A program made the position numbers and the translations under genes. Under the pieces are notes generated by a model. It saw nothing but the letters and a program-made list of their open reading frames with translations, ran no database searches and was not told the origin of the DNA. From NCBI RefSeq assembly GCF_036227225.1, contig NZ_CP109444.1, positions 9,281,501 through 9,345,500 on the forward strand: DNA of 64,000 nucleotides. The letters run 5' to 3'. Origin of the DNA: Streptomyces sp. NBC_01478. Lineage in GTDB: Bacteria > Actinomycetota > Actinomycetes > Streptomycetales > Streptomycetaceae. Below, piece by piece: positions 1 through 6,415 of this stretch; the stretch's first letter is position 1, and every line of letters starts with the position of its first letter.

Positions 1-61
1 GGCCGCCGGCGAGTGCTTGCCCTGGGCCATACGGCTCGTACTCGATGGGGCATATAGCACG

Positions 62-109
62 GGATCCCCGGTTACCGAAACCAGGGATCCTCCACACCAT
101 TGATGGTGT
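62..109. promoter_or_regulatory. two inverted repeats upstream of the excisionase-like gene
   Basis: Two dyads lie in the leader of the excisionase-like gene. GGATCCC (62-68) pairs with GGGATCC (84-90). ACACCAT (94-100) pairs perfectly with ATGGTGT (103-109) across a two-base centre. They sit 90-140 bp before the start codon and could be an operator or a small terminator. No function can be assigned from sequence alone. Confidence 0.4.
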
Positions 110-199
110 TCGCCGACCGCGCTCGGCGGAGAGTGCCCCTTTCCAATGTCACGCCGCCTGGCAACACCCACCCCCGCGCCACGCCCACGGAGGCCAACT

Positions 200-523
200 A
201 TGCCCGCACGTCCGCCTTCTGCTCCGAACCCGAGCGCCGTTCCAGTGCCGGACGTCACCCCTGCAACGCGCCAGGCATTCCTGAGCGTGAAAGACGCCGC
301 CGAATACCTCGGCCTGTCCCCGCACACCCTCTACGTCTGGCGGCATCGCCGAAACGGCCCGCCAAGTTTCCGGATGGGGCCGCGTGGCCGCGTCATGTAC
401 CGGATAGAAGCGCTCGACGCCTGGATTCGAGAACAGGAGCACGCCGACTCGCGCTCCAACACGACTCTGAGCCCATTGGGCGCCGCACCGCAGAAGCGCT
501 CGGACTACGCCACGGGCGCCTGA
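200..523 (+). CDS. AlpA/excisionase-like helix-turn-helix protein
   Basis: A small DNA-binding protein of 107 aa. The core FLSVKDAAEYLGLSPHTLY followed by VWRHRRNGPPSFRMGPRG and a YRIEALDAWI segment is the MerR-like winged helix (HTH_17) of AlpA/Xis excisionases: helix-turn-helix, wing, then a short helix. The start at 200 is preferred because GGAGG at 189-193 stands six bases upstream; the longer reading from 146 has no ribosome site. It is followed 47 bp later by a tyrosine integrase on the same strand, the usual xis-int arrangement of actinomycete integrative elements. By inference it acts as recombination directionality factor or element regulator. Family assignment is firm; the excisionase role is inferred from context. 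Confidence 0.8.
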   Translation: MPARPPSAPNPSAVPVPDVTPATRQAFLSVKDAAEYLGLSPHTLYVWRHRRNGPPSFRMGPRGRVMYRIEALDAWIREQEHADSRSNTTLSPLGAAPQKRSDYATGA

Positions 524-570
524 CACCGGGCTGACTGCTACCGCACGCAACCTGCCATCGAGGGAAGTAT

Positions 571-1797
571 TTGGCCGGCTACATAGAAGACCGTTGGATC
601 AAGAAAAAGAAGGACCCCGACACCGGCAAGCGGGAACGCACCGCCCGCTACGGCAAGGGCTCGCGGTACCGCGTCGCCGGTATCCCCGGTGTCCGAGACA
701 AGTCGTTCGACGTGCTCGAAGACGCCAAGGCGTGGCTGCGCAGGGCCGGCACCGACAGCGAACGCGGCGAGTTCGTCGATCCCCGCGACGGCTCCATCAC
801 GCTGGACGACTACGTAACACGCTTCTGGCAGACGGGAGTTCGCGGTGCGCCCGGCACGATCAAACGCATCGACGAACGCGTCCGCCTCCACATCCAGCCT
901 CAACTGGGCACCGTCGCCCTGCGGGACATCAGCCCGGCGGTACTGCGTGGCTACATCGCCACGCTGGAGAGCGAACTGTCACCGCGATACGCCCGGCAGA
1001 TCCTCGGCTCGCTCTCGAACATCTTCGAGACCGCCATCGACGACAAGCGCCTGGTGCGCAATCCGATGCGGGCCAAGTCCGTGCGGTGGCCCAAGGCGCC
1101 GGAGGATCAGAGGGAAGCCTGGCCCCTGGAGACCGCGCAACGCGTACGGGACGCGATCAACGCGCGCTACCGCATTGCCGTCGTGCTCGCGCTGGGCTGC
1201 GGGCTGCGCCAGGGTGAGGTCTTCGGGCTGTCGCCGGAGGACGTCGACTTCGCCCGTGGAGTCCTGCGCATCCGCCGGCAGGTCCAACTCCTCGGCGGGC
1301 GGCTGTACTTCACCCTGCCGAAGGGCGGCAAGACTCGCGTCGTCGACATGCCCCCGTCGGTCGCTGCGGCCCTGGCCCAGTACTTCATGGAGTACCCGGC
1401 GGTCGAGGTGGAGCTGCCGTGGGGCGGCCCGGAGCCCGAACGGGAGACGAAGAAGTTCCCGCTCGTCATCACCACGACGTACGGCAACGCCCTGCGCGCG
1501 AACATCTTCAACGTCGAGGTGTGGAAGCCTGCCCTGGCCGCCGCCGGAGTCATCCCCCTGCGGGAGAAGGGCGAGCGGTGGAAGGCGTCTCGCAAGGACG
1601 GCTTCCACGTGCTCCGGCACACGTACGCCTCGGTGATCCTGGAAGCGGGCGAGTCCGTCGTAACCCTGGCCCGCTGGCTCGGCCATTCGAGCCCGACCAT
1701 CACCCTGGACTACTACGCCCACTTCATGCCGGAGGCCGGCGGCAAGGGGCGCGGCGCCGTTGATGCGTTGCTCGGCCAGCCTGCACTGGCCGCGTAG
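571..1797 (+). CDS. int: tyrosine site-specific integrase
   Basis: A 408-aa phage-type integrase. Residues 1-70 form an arm-binding-like basic region (KKKKDPDTGKRERTARYGKG), about 75-165 a SAM-like core-binding domain, and about 180-400 the catalytic domain. The catalytic residues are visible: Arg213 in GLRQGE, the box HVLRH (His346, Arg349), His372 in WLGHSSP and nucleophile Tyr382 in LDYYAH. TTG is the start, supported by GAGGGA at 560-565. It would cut and rejoin att sites of the element whose excisionase-like gene lies just upstream. Because int normally sits beside the attachment site, the chromosome-element junction should lie just downstream (about 1800-2080). The rest of the element lies outside the window to the left. 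Confidence 0.93.
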   Translation: MAGYIEDRWIKKKKDPDTGKRERTARYGKGSRYRVAGIPGVRDKSFDVLEDAKAWLRRAGTDSERGEFVDPRDGSITLDDYVTRFWQTGVRGAPGTIKRIDERVRLHIQPQLGTVALRDISPAVLRGYIATLESELSPRYARQILGSLSNIFETAIDDKRLVRNPMRAKSVRWPKAPEDQREAWPLETAQRVRDAINARYRIAVVLALGCGLRQGEVFGLSPEDVDFARGVLRIRRQVQLLGGRLYFTLPKGGKTRVVDMPPSVAAALAQYFMEYPAVEVELPWGGPEPERETKKFPLVITTTYGNALRANIFNVEVWKPALAAAGVIPLREKGERWKASRKDGFHVLRHTYASVILEAGESVVTLARWLGHSSPTITLDYYAHFMPEAGGKGRGAVDALLGQPALAA

Positions 1798-1818
1798 ACA
1801 TCCTCTCCGCACAACCCA

Positions 1819-1861
1819 CGAAACGGGTGGGCACAGCGATCTGCTGTGCCCACCCGTTTCG
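1819..1861 (+). terminator. strong intrinsic terminator after int
   Basis: A perfect 19-bp stem (1819-1837 with 1843-1861) closes a five-base loop (GATCT), 22 bp after the integrase stop. It lacks a long T-tract, as usual in Streptomyces. It isolates the integrase transcript from the convergent corA gene. Confidence 0.85.
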
Positions 1862-2083
1862 GCGTTCCACAAGGGAAGTTGGCTACTCTCCGTGCCGATC
1901 AGTGCTGCCAGCCTGCGCTTCAGCGGCGAGGCAACCGCAGGTCAACGCCCGCGATCGCATGAGACCGCGCAGATTGGAGCGCGGCCCATTCTCCCCAGAT
2001 TCTCCCCAGCGGCCTCGGAGGCACCGTCGGAGCACGCGATCCGGGCCGCAGCCACTCTCGGGAGCGCCTCCCAGGGCGATTAC
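1862..2083. other. intergenic stretch between integrase and corA
   Basis: About 220 bp without a convincing reading frame. It contains an exact tandem pair of the 11-mer ATTCTCCCCAG at 1988-1998 and 1999-2009. No tRNA or tRNA 3' end is recognisable. As the space between the integrase and the first chromosomal gene it is the likeliest place for an attachment site, but the other end of the element is not in the window, so none can be proven. Confidence 0.4.
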
Positions 2084-3271
2084 TCAGAGCCAGTCTTTCC
2101 GCTTGAAGATGACGTACAAACTGGTGCACACCACCGCCATCAGTAGGATTGCGAAGGGGTATCCAAGTACCCAGTGCAACTCCGGCATCCGATCGAAGTT
2201 CATCCCATAGATCGTCCCGACCAGCGTCGGCGCGAACAAAATAGCCGCCCAAGAAGAAATCTTCTTGATCTCCTCGTTCTGCTCGAACCCCGCCTCCGCC
2301 AACGCCCGCATCTCCGCGTTCTGTTGCTGCGTGACCAGCGTCGCGTTCACCGTGAGGATGTCCGTGAGGGCCTGGCGGAAGCCGTCGACCTGTTCGCTGG
2401 TGTGGGTGACGTGGTCGGCGACGTCGCGGAGATAGCGCTGGAGTTCCTCGTCCGTGCCGTACTTCGCGAAGCCCGCCATCAGGCTGTGCAGCATGCCGAC
2501 CAGGGGGCGGGTGGCGCGCTGGAACTCGACCATTTCGCGGGAGAGTTCGTAGATACGGCGGGAGACTTTCGGTTCGTTGCGGAAGACCTCCGTCTCGATC
2601 TCGTCGATGTCGATCTGGACGCCGGCGACCACCGGCGCGTAGCCGTCGACGACCGCGTCGAGGATGGCGTACAGCACCGCCTCGGGGCCGAGCCTCAGCA
2701 ACTCCGGTGATTCCTCCATGCGTTGGCGGACGGCGGAGAGGTCCGGGGCCGCTCCGTGCCGGACCGTGATCACGAAGTCCGGGCCGACGAAGACATGCAG
2801 TTCGCCGAAGTCGACCTCCTCCGTCGTGTCCAAGTAGCGGGCGGCGCTGAGGACTACGAACAGCGTCTCGCCGTAGCGCTCCAGTTTCGGGCGCTGATGG
2901 GCCTCCATCGCGTCCTCGACCGCCAGCGGGTGGAGGTCGAACTCCTCGGCCAGGGAGAGGAGTTCGCGTTCGGTGGGGCGGGCGAGGCCGATCCAGGCCA
3001 TGCCGGACGGCTGATCGCGCAGTTCGCGGAAGGTGTCGGCGAGGGTGTCCGGTGCCGAGACGCGCACGCCGTCCCGGTACAGGGCGGCCTGGACGACGCT
3101 GCCCTGGTCGGAGGGTTCCGCGGGGGACGCGTCGGCGGTGGACACCGAGGGCTTCGGCTCGGGCGCGGGGGGTGGGGCGGGCGTGCGGCGCCAGCCGGGC
3201 AGCCTGCCGTTCCCGGCGCTTCCGCCGGATCTGCCGTTCTTCGAGGTGGGGCGGGCGCGTCGCTGGGGCAT
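2084..3271 (-). CDS. corA: CorA-family magnesium/cobalt transporter
   Basis: A 395-aa divalent cation channel. After a basic, Pro-rich N-terminus come a large cytoplasmic domain with long helices (about 100-330) and two C-terminal transmembrane helices. The signature YGMNF follows the first (about 346-366), and the second ends in a short basic tail (KRKDWL). The GMN loop is the ion selectivity filter of CorA channels, which act as pentamers in the inner membrane. Length and layout match full-length CorA. GAGAGG lies eight bases before the ATG. It is monocistronic, convergent with the integrase, and the only plausible host gene near the integration junction; it appears intact. The exact metal (Mg, Co or Zn) cannot be read from sequence. 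Confidence 0.93.
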   Translation of the reverse strand: MPQRRARPTSKNGRSGGSAGNGRLPGWRRTPAPPPAPEPKPSVSTADASPAEPSDQGSVVQAALYRDGVRVSAPDTLADTFRELRDQPSGMAWIGLARPTERELLSLAEEFDLHPLAVEDAMEAHQRPKLERYGETLFVVLSAARYLDTTEEVDFGELHVFVGPDFVITVRHGAAPDLSAVRQRMEESPELLRLGPEAVLYAILDAVVDGYAPVVAGVQIDIDEIETEVFRNEPKVSRRIYELSREMVEFQRATRPLVGMLHSLMAGFAKYGTDEELQRYLRDVADHVTHTSEQVDGFRQALTDILTVNATLVTQQQNAEMRALAEAGFEQNEEIKKISSWAAILFAPTLVGTIYGMNFDRMPELHWVLGYPFAILLMAVVCTSLYVIFKRKDWL

Positions 3272-3426
3272 CGCGGTGCCTCTCGATCGGGCCTACGTCT
3301 GCGTGATCACGGAGCAAGAGCACGAGCAGGATATACGGGGCAAACGACCTCGGCGTGTGATCGGGTCCGGGATTCGGTGAGAGTTGCGGACGGTTCCTGT
3401 CCGCAACCACCGTTAGCGTGCGGAGC

Positions 3427-4590
3427 ATGACGACCAGGATGACCAGGACGGCCCGGATGACTCGGACGACCAAGGCGAAGAACGCGGCCGGCCCCGGCGC
3501 TCCCGTACTCGACACCCGCGCCCTCAACCGGGCCACCCTCGACCGGCAGCTCCTCCTGCGCCGCTCATCCCTCTCCGCGCACGCCGCCGTCGAGCATCTC
3601 CTCGGCCTCCAGGCCCAGAACGTCAAGCCGCCGTACTACGCGCTCGCCGCCCGCCTCGACGGCTTCACGCCCGGGGAACTGTCCGGGCTGATGGCCGAGC
3701 GCGAGGTCGTCCGGATCGTCACCATGCGGTCCACCATCCACACCCACACCGCGGCCGACTGCCTCACGCTGCGCCCGTTGGTGCAGGCCGCCCGCGACCG
3801 TGAGCTCGGCAACTTCCGCAACGGGCTCGTCGGTGTCGACCTGGACCGGCTCGCCGGCATCGCCCGCGAACTCGTCGAAGCCGAGCCGCGCACGATGAAG
3901 GAGTTGCGCGAGGCCCTGCTCGTCGAGTGGCCCGACGCCGACCCGCAGGCCCTCGCGATCGCCGCCCGCTGCAGGCTCCCGCTCGTCCAGGTCACCCCGC
4001 GCGGGCTGTGGGGGCAAAGCGGCCGGGTCGCGCTCACCACCGCCGAGCACTGGCTGGGCCGGCCCACCGAGCCCGCGCCCGCCCCGGACGCGACCGTCCT
4101 GCGTTATCTCGCCGCCTTCGGGCCCGCCTCCGTCAAGGACATGCAGACCTGGGCGGGCCTGACCCGGCTGCGCGAGGCCTTCGAACGCCTCCGGCCCCGA
4201 CTCGTCACCTTCCACGACCCGAACGGCGTCGAACTCTTCGACCTCCCGGACGCGCCCCGCCCCGCCGCCGACACCCCGGCCCCGCCGCGCTTCCTGCCCG
4301 AGTTCGACAACCTGCTGCTCTCCCACGCCGACCGCACCCGGGTCGTACCGCCCGAGTACTGGGGCCGCGCCTGGCAGGGCAACGTCGCCCACCGCACGTT
4401 CCTCGTCGACGGGTTCCTCGCCGGGGTCTGGAAACTCGACGACGGCGCCGGCCACCTCGTCGTCGAGCCCTTCGGCAAGCTGACCAGGGCCCAGCGGGAC
4501 GAGGTGAGCGCCGAGGGCGCGCGGATGCTCGACACCCTGCACCAGGGGACGTCGTACGACATCCGGTTCGGGACGGTCGTACAGCCGTAG
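3427..4590 (+). CDS. AlkZ-like (HTH_42) winged-helix DNA glycosylase
   Basis: About 387 aa, the usual size of the HTH_42/YcaQ/AlkZ family of tandem winged-helix proteins. Near the N-terminus LLGLQAQNVKPPYYAL carries the Q-x-Q form (Gln62, Gln64) of the catalytic motif. In characterised family members QxQ or QxD activates water for excision of alkylated or crosslinked bases. A second conserved stretch, VRIVTMRSTIHTHTA, matches the family's arginine/threonine DNA-contact segment. By family it should remove damaged bases, possibly lesions from a DNA-alkylating natural product. No biosynthetic cluster is adjacent, so this is probably a housekeeping paralogue. The start is uncertain: GTG at 3418 or ATG at 3427 or 3439. 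Confidence 0.8.
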   Translation: MTTRMTRTARMTRTTKAKNAAGPGAPVLDTRALNRATLDRQLLLRRSSLSAHAAVEHLLGLQAQNVKPPYYALAARLDGFTPGELSGLMAEREVVRIVTMRSTIHTHTAADCLTLRPLVQAARDRELGNFRNGLVGVDLDRLAGIARELVEAEPRTMKELREALLVEWPDADPQALAIAARCRLPLVQVTPRGLWGQSGRVALTTAEHWLGRPTEPAPAPDATVLRYLAAFGPASVKDMQTWAGLTRLREAFERLRPRLVTFHDPNGVELFDLPDAPRPAADTPAPPRFLPEFDNLLLSHADRTRVVPPEYWGRAWQGNVAHRTFLVDGFLAGVWKLDDGAGHLVVEPFGKLTRAQRDEVSAEGARMLDTLHQGTSYDIRFGTVVQP

Positions 4591-4612
4591 AACCGCAGTG
4601 GTGTGGAAGGCG

Positions 4613-5260
4613 TCAGTCCGTGCGGCCCGTCACCGCGACTGTCACGCCCAGGCCGATCATCGTGAAGCCGCCCGCGCCGCCGATCAGGGACAGACGGCGG
4701 TCGGAGCCGGCGAACCAGGTGCGGGCCGCCGAGGCGGTCAGGCCCCACAGGGTGTCCGTGACCAGGCCGATGGAGATGGGGATCAGGCCGAGCAGGAGCA
4801 TCTGGAGCGGGACGCGGCCCGCCGCGTGGTCGACGAACTGGGGGAGTACGGCGGCGAAGAACACCACGCCCTTGGGGTTGGTGACACCGACGAGCGCGCC
4901 GTCCAGGACCGTACGGAGGTCGCCGCGGGGTTCCGTCGCGGGGGCCGTCCGCATCGCGGAGGCCTTCAGGTCCTTGCGGTGGCGGAACGCCTGGACGCCC
5001 AGGTAGATCAGATAGGCGGCGCCCGCCAGTTTCACCGTCAGGTAGATCGTGACCGAGCGTTCCACCAGCGCGCCGATGCCGAACGCCACCGCCGTCACGA
5101 GGAGATACGAGCCGAAGACATTGCCGATCGCCGTCGCCACCGCCGTACGGCGGCCGTGGGCGAGCGCGCGGCCGATGACGAACAGGACGCTGGGTCCCGG
5201 GATCACGATCACCAGCAACGACATCGCGGCGAAGGCGAGAAAGCGGTCCGTGGACAGCAT
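4613..5260 (-). CDS. LysE/RhtB-family amino-acid exporter
   Basis: About 215 aa with five to six hydrophobic segments. The N-terminal stretch LLVIVIPGPSVLFVIGRALA contains the PGP motif diagnostic of LysE/RhtB exporters, and NPKGVVFFAAVLPQF is the second conserved block. The family exports amino acids such as homoserine, threonine or lysine by proton exchange at the cytoplasmic membrane. The start at 5260 is chosen because GGGAG stands nine bases upstream; in-frame ATGs at 5266 and 5287 are possible. The gene is convergent with the glycosylase gene (22-bp gap) and separated from the upstream protease gene by a terminator. Substrate unknown. Confidence 0.9.
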   Translation of the reverse strand: MLSTDRFLAFAAMSLLVIVIPGPSVLFVIGRALAHGRRTAVATAIGNVFGSYLLVTAVAFGIGALVERSVTIYLTVKLAGAAYLIYLGVQAFRHRKDLKASAMRTAPATEPRGDLRTVLDGALVGVTNPKGVVFFAAVLPQFVDHAAGRVPLQMLLLGLIPISIGLVTDTLWGLTASAARTWFAGSDRRLSLIGGAGGFTMIGLGVTVAVTGRTD

Positions 5261-5340
5261 GGCCATCAACTCCCATCCGGCGCTCATTGAAACAGGCGTC
5301 GGGGAGTCCGCTCTAGGGCCGGGGCCCCGGGCACATGGAT

Positions 5341-5383
5341 AGGGTGCGTTGCGGGCTGCTCGTGGAAGCCCGCAACGCACCCT
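5341..5383. terminator. intrinsic terminator between protease and LysE genes
   Basis: A perfect 17-bp stem (5341-5357 with 5367-5383) has a nine-base loop and is followed on the + strand by five T residues. It lies 38 bp beyond the stop of the protease gene, whose transcript (minus strand) it would end before the LysE gene. Confidence 0.8.
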
Positions 5384-5420
5384 GGTTTTTCCCTGAGGAG
5401 TGCTCAGGAGATCTTCCGGG

Positions 5421-6212
5421 TTACGAGTTGACCTGTGTGGTCACCAGGCTGGAGAACGTGGTCAGCCGGGAGTACACACCCGGGTAACCCGCCTCGGCAC
5501 AGCCCTCGCCCCAAGAAGTGATCCCTGCCAGGACGCCCCCGATGAGCAGGGGACCGCCGCTGTCGCCCTGGCAGGTGTCTACGCCGCCGGATGTGTATCC
5601 GGCGCAAACCATGTCGGACGCGATGAAGTCCGAACCGTAGGAGCTCTTGCAGCTCGAGTCGGACACGATCGGGACGGTCGCGGTCCGGAGCTGGTTGGAG
5701 GAGCTGCCGTTCTCCGAGGTGGTGCCCCAGCCGAGGATGCGGGCGGTGGTGCCGGCCGCGTACACGCTGGTCTGGGAGGAGGAGACGTACGACGCCGTGG
5801 TGTACGGCATCGAGGTCGACAGGGTCAGCACGGCCACGTCGTCGCCGTTGGTGGCGTCCGTGTAGCTGGGGTTGATCCAGATCTTGCTGACCTTGCTGAC
5901 GGTGCCGTTCGTACCGTTGAGGTACGTGCGGCCGCCGACCACGCGGACGCTGCTGGTGGTCTCGCCGACCATACAGTGGGCGGCGGTGACCACCTTGGTC
6001 GCGGAGACGAGCGTGCCGCCGCAGAACTGGTTCTGCGAGGCGTCCGTGATCTGCATGACGAACGGGTACGCCGTCGCCGTGGTCGTGGAACCGCCGACGA
6101 TGGGCTGGGGGGCTGCCACAGCGGTGGGGGCGCTGAGCAGTGCGGTCGCCGCGGCAGCGGCTGCGGCTGCGACGACTGCGGTGGTTCTCTTGGCGCGGTT
6201 GAGCCCGAACAT
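5421..6212 (-). CDS. secreted trypsin-like serine protease (SGT type)
   Basis: A 263-aa preproenzyme of family S1. A signal peptide (basic FGLNRAKR, then an Ala-rich core ending near TAVAA) and a very short propeptide (PQP) precede the mature N-terminus IVGG. The catalytic triad is present: His in TAAHC, Asp in GDDVAVL and Ser in GDSGGPL. Asp six residues before the catalytic Ser (DTCQGDSGG) predicts cleavage after Arg/Lys. Six cysteines fit three disulfides. It matches Streptomyces griseus trypsin in length and motifs. The start at 6212 is set by GGAG four to five bases upstream; ATG at 6224 is an alternative. It lies downstream of the LAL-type LuxR regulator gene on the same strand, with its own promoter region. 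Confidence 0.95.
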   Translation of the reverse strand: MFGLNRAKRTTAVVAAAAAAAATALLSAPTAVAAPQPIVGGSTTTATAYPFVMQITDASQNQFCGGTLVSATKVVTAAHCMVGETTSSVRVVGGRTYLNGTNGTVSKVSKIWINPSYTDATNGDDVAVLTLSTSMPYTTASYVSSSQTSVYAAGTTARILGWGTTSENGSSSNQLRTATVPIVSDSSCKSSYGSDFIASDMVCAGYTSGGVDTCQGDSGGPLLIGGVLAGITSWGEGCAEAGYPGVYSRLTTFSSLVTTQVNS

Positions 6213-6265
6213 GAGTCTCCTCATTGGCTTGCCGGTGGGGGATCGCGCGGGTGTGGGGGTGTGCA

Positions 6266-6365
6266 ACGGGGGTCGCGGGACCGACCCCCGTATGCCCGGG
6301 CGAGCGGCACACCCATAAGCTAGAACCCGGGACACCCTGCTCCCAATGAGGGAACCCCCTAGGGG
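6266..6365 (-). promoter_or_regulatory. promoter, hairpin and dyads upstream of the protease gene
   Basis: On the minus strand a -35-like TTGGGA (6341-6346) and a -10 TAGCTT (6317-6322) are 18 bp apart. TCCC-N5-GGGA (6341-6353) overlaps the -35, and the self-complementary CCCCTAGGGG (6356-6365) lies just upstream, making candidate operators. Between promoter and start a 10-bp hairpin (6266-6275 with 6282-6291) may lie in the untranslated leader. Confidence 0.45.
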
Positions 6366-6415
6366 AGTTGGGCAGGGAAAACCCTCGGTCGCCGCACAGT
6401 TAACCCGTAGGGTCC

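Noticed and set aside
1988..2009. tandem 11-mer considered as an attachment-site core
   Set aside because: Adjacent copies are not the expected arrangement; the second end of the element is outside the window, so it cannot be called an att site.
1920..3626. 568-residue minus-strand frame over corA
   Set aside because: Different frame from CorA, extremely Arg/Pro-rich; CorA with its GMN motif is the real gene.
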